Shown in pieces: positions 15,670-21,151 of a DNA stretch of 21,151 nucleotides (position 1 is its first letter; each line of letters begins with the position of its first letter). The stretch comes from VFJL01 sp043721435. Lineage in GTDB: Bacteria; Pseudomonadota; Gammaproteobacteria; Burkholderiales; Nitrosomonadaceae. Location: positions 1 to 21,151 of the forward strand of contig JAYSQR010000057.1 in assembly GCA_043721435.1 (NCBI GenBank), read 5' to 3'. The notes under the pieces are model-generated. The model was given only the letters and a program-made list of their open reading frames with translations. It searched no databases and was not told where the DNA came from. The position numbers were made by a program, and so were the translations under genes.

Positions 15670-15748
15670 TGGTAGGAGCGGCTTCAGCCGCGAATGTGGT
15701 GAGGAACGCGAGCCTAGGGGTTAATCGCGACTGAAGCCGCACCTACCA
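15670..15748. repeat. REP-like imperfect inverted repeat with 24-bp arms
   Basis: Left arm 15670-15693 (containing gtaggagcggcttcagccgc) and right arm 15725-15748 are inverted copies with two mismatches in 24 and a 31-base loop. The left arm is itself partly palindromic (gcggcttcagccgc). The core gtaggagcggcttcagccgcg is a REP-type sequence I recall from many gamma- and betaproteobacteria, where it is often mobilised by RAYT transposases; none is present here. It lies between the Ldt stop and pyrG, so it could also act as a transcript-end stabiliser or attenuator. Confidence 0.7.
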
Positions 15749-15867
15749 CCCGTTCTGCTCTGACAACGGTGAGCTAATCAGCAGCAGTTGTTTTCCGTGG
15801 GAGAAAAATCGGGGTTATTCCGCGCCAAATTTGTTCTGGCAGGCCTTTTCCAGTATCATATGCGACC

Positions 15868-17547
15868 ATGACCAAGTATGTATTTGTGACTGGCGGCGTA
15901 GTCTCTTCCCTGGGGAAGGGTATCGCCGCCGCCTCCCTGGCAGCAATCCTCGAAACCCGCGGCATCAAAGTAACCATGCTCAAGCTGGATCCGTACATCA
16001 ATGTGGATCCCGGCACCATGAGCCCATTCCAGCACGGCGAAGTATTTGTCACCGAGGACGGAGCGGAAACCGATCTCGATCTGGGGCACTATGAGCGCTT
16101 CATCAGCACCAAAATGAGCAAGCGCAACAACTTCACCACCGGCCAGATATACGAAAGCGTAATCAAGAAGGAGCGACGCGGCGACTATCTTGGCGGCACG
16201 GTACAGGTGATTCCCCACATCACCGACGAAATCAAGCTGCATATCAAGGCCGGTGCAGGCGATGCGCAGGTCGCCATCGTCGAAATTGGCGGTACCGTGG
16301 GTGATATCGAATCGCTGCCATTTCTGGAAGCAATCCGGCAGATGGCAGTGCAGCATCCGCGCAACGATACCTGTTTCATTCATCTCACGCTGCTGCCTTA
16401 CATCGGCTCGGCGGGGGAGTTGAAGACCAAGCCGACCCAGCATTCAGTAAAGGAATTACGCGAAATCGGTATTCAGCCGGACGTGTTGTTATGCCGCGCT
16501 GATCGCGAACTGCCGGCGGATGAACGCCGCAAAATTGCGCTGTTCACCAATGTGCGCGAAGAGGCGGTGATTTCGGCAGTGGACGCGGACAGTATCTACA
16601 AAATTCCGGGACTGCTGCACGATCAAATGCTGGATGAAATCGTCTGTCATAAACTGGATATTCTCGCCAAGCCAGCGGATCTGAGCGTCTGGAAAAAACT
16701 GGTGGACGCACTGGAACATCCGCAGCACTCGGTGAAAATTGCGCTGGTGGGAAAATATGTGGATTTGACCGAATCTTACAAATCCCTGTCGGAAGCCTTG
16801 ATCCATGCCGGCATTCATACCCGCAGCAAAATCCATATTCATTACATGGATTCGGAAAATATCGAGAAGCAGGGAACCGATTGCCTGCTCGGGATGGATG
16901 CGATCCTGGTTCCCGGTGGTTTCGGCAAACGCGGCGTGGAAGGCAAGATCATGGCTATCCGCTATGCACGTGAAAACCGTATCCCTTATCTGGGCATCTG
17001 TCTCGGCTTGCAGTTGGCGGTGATCGAATACGCACGCGACAAGGCTGGCATGGAGGGTGCGCACAGCACCGAATTCAATCCGGATACGCCTTACCCCGTG
17101 ATAGGCCTGATTACCGAATGGCGTACGCGTGAAGGCCAGTTGGAAACCCGTGACGCCAAGTCGAATCTCGGTGGCAGCATGCGCTTGGGTGGGCAGGAAT
17201 GCGTGCTGAAAGAAGGGTCGCTGGTGCGAAAAATTTATGGCGCGGACAAAATCATTGAACGCCATCGTCATCGTTACGAAGTCAATAACGAATATCTCCC
17301 CCGACTGGAACAGGTAGGGCTGCGTGTAAGCGGATTATCGGCGGTGGAAACCCTGTGCGAGATGATTGAGTTGCCGCAGAATGAACATCCGTGGTTCGTT
17401 GCCTGTCAGTTTCATCCCGAATTTACTTCCACCCCCAGGGCGGGGCATCCGCTGTTCAAAGCGTTTGTCGAAGCCGCCATTGACTCCGCGGACAGGCGCA
17501 CCGCATCAGTAACAGCAGATTCCGGCAAATTAAAAATCATCGCTTAA
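15868..17547 (+). CDS. pyrG: CTP synthase
   Basis: PyrG makes CTP from UTP, ATP and glutamine, the last step of de novo pyrimidine nucleotide synthesis, and is inhibited by CTP. The 559-residue product has the N-terminal synthase domain beginning MTKYVFVTGGVVSSLGKGI with its P-loop, MLKLDPYINVDPGTM, and a C-terminal class I glutamine amidotransferase domain with C378 in GICLGLQ and H516/E518 in QFHPEFTS. The length matches the family (E. coli 545). No strong ribosome-binding site precedes the ATG, but the N-terminus is canonical. eno follows after 61 bases. The REP-like repeat lies about 120 bases upstream. Confidence 0.97.
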   Translation: MTKYVFVTGGVVSSLGKGIAAASLAAILETRGIKVTMLKLDPYINVDPGTMSPFQHGEVFVTEDGAETDLDLGHYERFISTKMSKRNNFTTGQIYESVIKKERRGDYLGGTVQVIPHITDEIKLHIKAGAGDAQVAIVEIGGTVGDIESLPFLEAIRQMAVQHPRNDTCFIHLTLLPYIGSAGELKTKPTQHSVKELREIGIQPDVLLCRADRELPADERRKIALFTNVREEAVISAVDADSIYKIPGLLHDQMLDEIVCHKLDILAKPADLSVWKKLVDALEHPQHSVKIALVGKYVDLTESYKSLSEALIHAGIHTRSKIHIHYMDSENIEKQGTDCLLGMDAILVPGGFGKRGVEGKIMAIRYARENRIPYLGICLGLQLAVIEYARDKAGMEGAHSTEFNPDTPYPVIGLITEWRTREGQLETRDAKSNLGGSMRLGGQECVLKEGSLVRKIYGADKIIERHRHRYEVNNEYLPRLEQVGLRVSGLSAVETLCEMIELPQNEHPWFVACQFHPEFTSTPRAGHPLFKAFVEAAIDSADRRTASVTADSGKLKIIA

Positions 17548-17608
17548 ACGCCTGTTGCATAACACCTCACCATTTATACATAACTTAAATAACATCAGGG
17601 AAAATAGC

Positions 17609-18892
17609 ATGAGTGCAATCGTAGATGTCATCGCCCGCGAAATTATCGATTCCCGCGGCAATCCAACTGTAGAGGCGGATGTGTTGCTCGAATCCGGTGT
17701 ACTGGGCCGGGCGGCTGTACCTTCCGGTGCATCCGTCGGCACCAAGGAGGCCGTTGAATTGCGCGATGGCGACATGCAGCGCTATTTTGGCAAGGGCGTA
17801 CTGAAAGCGGTGGAAAACGTCAACACTGAAATTGCCGAGGCCATCATGGGACTGGATTCGATGGAGCAGGGCTTCATCGATCAGACTCTGATTGACCTGG
17901 ACGGCAGCGATAACAAATCAAGGCTGGGCGCGAATGCGATTCTTGCGGTTTCGCTGGCAGTGGCAAAAGCCGCAGCAGAGGAATCCGGCCTGCCGTTATA
18001 TCGCTATCTGGGTGGTGCAGGACCGATGTCCATGCCAGTACCGATGATGAATGTGATCAACGGCGGGGCGCACGCCAACAACAATCTCGATTTTCAGGAG
18101 TTCGTGATCATCCCGCTAGGGGCGCAGAGTTTCCGCGAAGCAGTGCGTTGCGGTGCTGAAATATTTCACACGCTGAAAAAATTGCTCGATAGCAAGGGCA
18201 TGCCAACCTCAGTGGGTGACGAGGGCGGGTTCGCTCCTAATCTGGCGAATAACGAGGCGGCGTTGCAGCTAATTGTACAAGCCATTGAGCAGGCCGGTTA
18301 TTTACCGGGCCCGGATGTTGCCATTGGCCTGGACTGCGCCAGCTCGGAATTTTTCCGCGACGGCAAATACCATTTGGCATCCGATGGCTTGAGCCTTACC
18401 TCGGCGCAGTTCGTGGATTATCTCGCCACCTGGATAGATAAATACCCCATCCTCAGCATTGAGGACGGCATGAGCGAGCATGACTGGGATGGCTGGAAAC
18501 TGCTCACCAGCAAACTCGGAAAATCGGTACAACTGGTGGGCGATGATGTGTTCGTGACCAATGCCAGAATCCTGAAAGAAGGCATTGCGCAGGGTGTGGC
18601 CAATTCCATCCTGATCAAGGTCAACCAGATCGGCACTCTCAGCGAAACCTTTGCCGCCATTGAAACCGCCAAGCGCGCGGGTTATACCGCCGTGATTTCG
18701 CATCGTTCCGGCGAAACCGAAGATACCACCATCGCCGATATTGCCGTTGCCACCAACGTGCTGCAAATCAAGACCGGTTCGCTTTCGCGCTCGGACCGTC
18801 TGGCCAAGTACAATCAGTTGCTGCGCATCGAGGAAGATCTGGGTGACGCCGCCAGCTATGCCGGACGAGGCGCCTACTACCAGTTGAAATAA
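17609..18892 (+). CDS. eno: Enolase
   Basis: Enolase converts 2-phosphoglycerate to phosphoenolpyruvate in glycolysis and gluconeogenesis, and is an RNA degradosome component in some proteobacteria. The 427-residue product contains GDEGGFAPNL, the metal-site acidic residues in SIEDGM and GDDVFVTN, the catalytic lysine in LIKVNQIGTL and the signature SHRSGETEDTT. ATG at 17609 is preceded by a CAGGGA site 8 bases away and begins MSAIVDVIAREI, as in homologues; the 18 upstream codons of open frame are not conserved. It lies between pyrG and ftsB; kdsA, often found between pyrG and eno in proteobacteria, is absent. Confidence 0.97.
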   Translation: MSAIVDVIAREIIDSRGNPTVEADVLLESGVLGRAAVPSGASVGTKEAVELRDGDMQRYFGKGVLKAVENVNTEIAEAIMGLDSMEQGFIDQTLIDLDGSDNKSRLGANAILAVSLAVAKAAAEESGLPLYRYLGGAGPMSMPVPMMNVINGGAHANNNLDFQEFVIIPLGAQSFREAVRCGAEIFHTLKKLLDSKGMPTSVGDEGGFAPNLANNEAALQLIVQAIEQAGYLPGPDVAIGLDCASSEFFRDGKYHLASDGLSLTSAQFVDYLATWIDKYPILSIEDGMSEHDWDGWKLLTSKLGKSVQLVGDDVFVTNARILKEGIAQGVANSILIKVNQIGTLSETFAAIETAKRAGYTAVISHRSGETEDTTIADIAVATNVLQIKTGSLSRSDRLAKYNQLLRIEEDLGDAASYAGRGAYYQLK

Positions 18893-19016
18893 AACTCGGA
18901 GCTTCAGGCAGGGGAGGAGTGGTGAGAGATTTATTTGGGCAGCGCTGCGTTGTAACGTAACGTGGTGGACAATCCGCAAAGCAGGTGCAAATTGTGGGCT
19001 ACATAGAGATGTCCAA

Positions 19017-19337
19017 ATGAAGCTGTTGACGCTGGTACTCGTTGCCCTGATTGCTCTGCTGCAGTACCCGCTATGGCTGGGCAAGGGCAGTTGGCTCAGC
19101 GTGTGGGAAGTTAATCAGCAAGTCATCGCACAGCACGAAACCAACCAGCAATGGAAAATCCGCAATGCCGCACTGGATGCGGAAGTGCGCGACCTCAAGC
19201 AGGGTCACGATGCCATCGAAGAACGTGCCCGCAGCGAATTGGGCATGATCAAGCAGGATGAGATCTTTTTCCAGGTAGTGGAAAGCAATGAAAATAATAC
19301 CACCCAGCCGGACAAGAGCACGACAGGAACTCCCTGA
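19017..19337 (+). CDS. ftsB: Cell division protein FtsB
   Basis: FtsB is a bitopic inner-membrane protein that forms the FtsQLB complex and activates septal peptidoglycan synthesis. The 106-residue product has a single transmembrane helix at about 3-20 (LLTLVLVALIALLQYPLWL), a periplasmic heptad-repeat coiled coil (about 30-75) and the conserved ERARSELGMIKQDEIFFQV. The last about 15 residues (Asn/Thr/Ser-rich) form a non-conserved tail. It lies 124 bases after eno, as in many proteobacteria. A GAGATG stretch is 6 bases before the ATG. An intrinsic terminator follows at 19373-19398. Confidence 0.92.
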   Translation: MKLLTLVLVALIALLQYPLWLGKGSWLSVWEVNQQVIAQHETNQQWKIRNAALDAEVRDLKQGHDAIEERARSELGMIKQDEIFFQVVESNENNTTQPDKSTTGTP

Positions 19338-19372
19338 AACAGCCAGAAAATGAAGGATGGAGTGGAATAACG

Positions 19373-19398
19373 AAGCCCGCCAACACTGCGGGTTTTTT
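19373..19398 (+). terminator. Intrinsic terminator after ftsB
   Basis: The stem aagcccgc (19373-19380) pairs with gcgggttt (19388-19395) across a 7-base loop, followed by a run of T to 19398. It closes the pyrG-eno-ftsB unit. The opposite strand has an A-rich flank (only aa before the stem), so it is less likely to stop yaeQ transcripts. Confidence 0.8.
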
Positions 19399-19406
19399 CA
19401 TGGATG

Positions 19407-19943
19407 TTACGCGGTTGTCACCAGTTCGACCTGCACCGACTCATTTTTATCAGCCAGCCAGATCTGTCCTTCCTGGATAGTGCAATTTAACTGCATGTTG
19501 CGTTGAGCCTGTCGGGCAATGGCTTGGCTAGTTTGCGGCGGTAGATTGATTACGCTCAGATTCTTGATTCGCTCCAGCTTGCTGCGGCATTGATCCCACC
19601 ACCTGTCAGCGACACGGCCACCGTAGCTATAGATGAATACCTGTCTGGCGCGGCCGCAGGCTTTGCGGATCAGTTTTTCATCGGGGAGACCCACATCTAT
19701 CCAGAGATCGATCGCACCGGTCAAATCTTTTTGCCACAGATCGGGTTCGTCATCGGTACTCAATCCATTGCCAAATATCAGCGCTTCATGCGCATGCAGC
19801 GCGAAAGCCAGTAACCGCACCATCATGCGTTCATCGGTTTCCGAGGGATGGCGGGCAAGAGTCAGCGCGTGGTTCCGGTAGTAGTTGCGGTCTATATTGG
19901 CTATTTGCAGCTCGGCTTTGAAAATGGTTGCTTTAAGTGCCAT
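19407..19943 (-). CDS. yaeQ: YaeQ family protein
   Basis: The 178-residue product matches the YaeQ family throughout: ALKATIFKAELQIANIDRNYY, then ARHPSETDERMMVRLLAFAL and DDEPDLWQKDLTGAIDLWIDVG, then IRKACGRARQVFIYSYG. YaeQ has a PD-(D/E)XK nuclease-like fold. E. coli YaeQ has been linked genetically to RfaH function, but its biochemical activity is not established. The conserved acidic residues (E53 in HAHEALIF, D66-E67-P68-D69 and D79) and downstream K/Q positions are consistent with the fold. The length equals that of the E. coli protein (181). It converges on ftsB across the terminator. Confidence 0.92.
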   Translation of the reverse strand: MALKATIFKAELQIANIDRNYYRNHALTLARHPSETDERMMVRLLAFALHAHEALIFGNGLSTDDEPDLWQKDLTGAIDLWIDVGLPDEKLIRKACGRARQVFIYSYGGRVADRWWDQCRSKLERIKNLSVINLPPQTSQAIARQAQRNMQLNCTIQEGQIWLADKNESVQVELVTTA

Positions 19944-20184
19944 ATGGCTGCCTGCCTGTTATTTATCAATACAATCAACATGTAAAGCTTCAATCCCCAA
20001 ATTAAGGGGGAGGCTCGCAAGATATTTTCATGGTGCTTATTGCGATAATAACCGATTGAAAGTAATCATCATTATATGAATTTTTCAGATAATGCTGATT
20101 TATTTTCATTTTGCCCTTAAGGAAGTGCAATAGAGGCCGATAACCAAAGTAGGCGGTCAGATTGCCCGCTATTTCTAAAACTGC

Positions 20185-20190
20185 AGGAGG
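20185..20190 (+). promoter_or_regulatory. Strong ribosome-binding site of the Ser/Thr-rich small protein
   Basis: AGGAGG followed by 5 bases and ATG at 20196 is the best Shine-Dalgarno match in the window. It argues that the following 70-codon frame is translated despite its low-complexity sequence. Confidence 0.75.
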
Positions 20191-20195
20191 TATTC

Positions 20196-20408
20196 ATGGC
20201 AATTGATTCTGTTTACTCCGCTTCCACAACAGGCTCTCCACCAGTCAACAGCACTCAGAAAAGCGCAGAAGACCGCACTGTGGAGAAGCCAGGGAGCCAC
20301 AATGACAACAGCAGTAATACTGGCACTTCATCCGAAGCGCATACTACCGCTCCTACGGTTAACACTGACGGTCAGAAAACCGGCACCACCATCAGCACCA
20401 AGGCCTGA
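20196..20408 (+). CDS. Ser/Thr/Asn-rich small hypothetical protein
   Basis: This 70-residue protein, starting MAIDSVYSAST, is rich in Ser, Thr, Asn, Gly and Lys, has almost no large hydrophobic residues after position 7 and is predicted disordered. It has no signal peptide, membrane segment or cysteine. An ideal AGGAGG site supports translation. The GC-rich hairpin at 20424-20452 follows 16 bases after the stop. The gene stands alone: yaeQ diverges upstream and the next gene converges. The function is unknown; possibilities (stress-induced disordered protein, secreted peptide, phage or mobile-element debris) cannot be separated from sequence. Confidence 0.65.
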   Translation: MAIDSVYSASTTGSPPVNSTQKSAEDRTVEKPGSHNDNSSNTGTSSEAHTTAPTVNTDGQKTGTTISTKA

Positions 20409-20423
20409 ACCAAATAATATTCG

Positions 20424-20452
20424 CAACCAGGGGAGCAGCGCCCCTTTGGTTG
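20424..20452 (+). terminator. Hairpin after the small protein gene
   Basis: CAACCAGGGG (20424-20433) pairs with CCCC-TT-TGGTTG (20441-20452), with a two-base bulge and a 7-base loop. There is no T-run beyond it (tgattattgg), so it may be a transcript-end stabiliser or a weak terminator. On the minus strand it lies beyond the stop of the 20482-20844 gene and could serve that gene as well. Confidence 0.5.
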
Positions 20453-20481
20453 TGATTATTGGAGTAATCAAGAATGAGTGT

Positions 20482-20844
20482 CTAGAACCTTGGTTGGACG
20501 GGTAAACATTGGCCTGTAAAAGTGACTACCCCGCCTCTCCTGCCTTCAGAAATATCAGTCACAACTCCCGATAACCTATCAATGCTGGTTTGAGTAACAG
20601 TAAACGAAGTGCCGCTTTTTACTTTCTCGGCGTCACAAATAATCATCTCATCTGACCATTGACAGGGTATGAAGCCGTGTAACTTTCCGCCAATAAAGGA
20701 AAAGGTCTGGGTCATTGATTCTTTATTTGGATCTCCACCTGACCCTGCATATACGCTCTCACCAACACAAATGAGCTCAAGATCTTGCTGTCCATGGCAA
20801 ACCATGGGTACACAAGCAATCAACGCGATGATCAGTTTTCTCAC
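20482..20844 (-). CDS. Small exported hypothetical protein with four cysteines
   Basis: The 120-residue product has a lipophilic N-terminus (MRKLIIALIACVPMVCHGQ) that fits a Sec signal cleaved near residue 18. The mature part is beta-rich with cysteines at 26, 61, 70 and 113 and ends FTGQCLPVQPRF. The pattern I-D-R-x-[ST]-G-x-[VL] followed by a C-terminal G-x-C-x4-[RK]-F recurs in small periplasmic proteins of unknown function in proteobacteria. The start is a GTG at 20844 without a strong ribosome-binding site, so the true start may differ slightly. The DNA is AT-richer than the core genes. A periplasmic location is inferred. Confidence 0.7.
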   Translation of the reverse strand: MRKLIIALIACVPMVCHGQQDLELICVGESVYAGSGGDPNKESMTQTFSFIGGKLHGFIPCQWSDEMIICDAEKVKSGTSFTVTQTSIDRLSGVVTDISEGRRGGVVTFTGQCLPVQPRF

Positions 20845-20952
20845 GGGCTATTCTCGAGAGTAAATAAAATTAAGCGGCCTGGTTTTGCATGGCTCGATTT
20901 CATGGGAGGATTATATTTCCCCGGGGGAATCTGTAAATTATTGCCCACTATT

Positions 20953-21151
20953 TTACATGCTAATACTGCCTGAAATCGTCGGGCTTGTGACATTGAGCTT
21001 CTTCGAGCACATCTGATCGGTGGCAAACCAGATACACTTGAGCGCCACCAGCAATGAGATATCGTCAAATCTGGTGTATGACCTTTTCAAGGAAGGTCGG
21101 TCAGGCGGCGAGTTTTTGCTGGCCTGATTGATCTTCTTTTACTTCCTCGCC
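20953..21151 (-). pseudogene. Possible transposase/integrase fragment
   Basis: Read on the minus strand, 21102-20953 encodes RPSLKRSYTRFDDISLLVAL followed by KCIWFATDQMCSKKL and ends in a stop 15 residues later. The segment L-K-x-I-W-x-x-x-D-Q-x-C-S-K-[KR]-L resembles, from memory, the N-terminal region of a family of DDE integrase-type transposases. There is no start or ribosome-binding site. At the window edge, 21151-21101 carries a different open frame (..GQQKLAA then stop), consistent with a frameshifted remnant or with the C-terminus of another gene outside the window. This is a tentative call; the region may simply be non-coding. Confidence 0.35.

Noticed and set aside
20841..21068. 75-codon minus-strand frame upstream of the small exported gene
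   Set aside because: No ribosome-binding site or motif; the neighbouring frame gives the transposase-like peptide instead.

Overview
The window reads as chromosomal DNA from a betaproteobacterium, most probably of the Nitrosomonas/Nitrosospira type (Nitrosomonadales). This is inferred from the gene orders pepA-holC-(DUF2486-like)-valS and pyrG-eno-ftsB, from the protein sequences, and from moderate-GC coding DNA. No rRNA, tRNA or CRISPR array was seen. The taxonomic call is an inference and no species can be named.

Layout. (1) Positions 1-2375 are accessory. Two unrecognised genes point at each other (100-1035 + and 1189-2088 -). Each encodes a protein of about 300 residues with one R-N-x-x-x-H motif, the signature of HEPN ribonuclease domains. 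The DNA around them is rich in hairpins and degenerate repeats. (2) Positions 2376-7701 hold a minus-strand housekeeping cluster, pepA-holC-valS. The valS frame is continuous with about 178 extra N-terminal residues that look like the separate small gene usually found between holC and valS. (3) Positions 7860-9261 hold an O6-alkylguanine-DNA alkyltransferase gene overlapping xerD on the plus strand. (4) Positions 9263-14510 are all minus strand: a TPR protein, a small exported protein, a DUF71/Dph6-like ATP pyrophosphatase, a class I methyltransferase and a PhoX-family (DUF839) phosphatase. (5) Positions 14641-19337 are plus strand: tadA overlapping an L,D-transpeptidase-fold gene, a REP-like inverted repeat, pyrG, eno and ftsB, closed by a clear intrinsic terminator. 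(6) Positions 19407-21151 hold yaeQ (minus), a Ser/Thr-rich 70-residue protein with an excellent ribosome-binding site, a small exported protein (minus), and a possible transposase/integrase remnant running off the right end.

How the genes work together. The core covers translation (valS, tadA), DNA replication, repair and segregation (holC, MGMT, xerD, with PepA a known Xer accessory factor in E. coli), nucleotide and carbon metabolism (pyrG, eno), cell envelope and division (ftsB, Ldt) and phosphate scavenging (PhoX). The parts most worth following up are the convergent HEPN-motif pair, the DUF2486-ValRS fusion, a PhoX-like protein with a Sec rather than Tat signal, and several repeat families. 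I did not find a system I could confidently call new. The HEPN pair is the best candidate.
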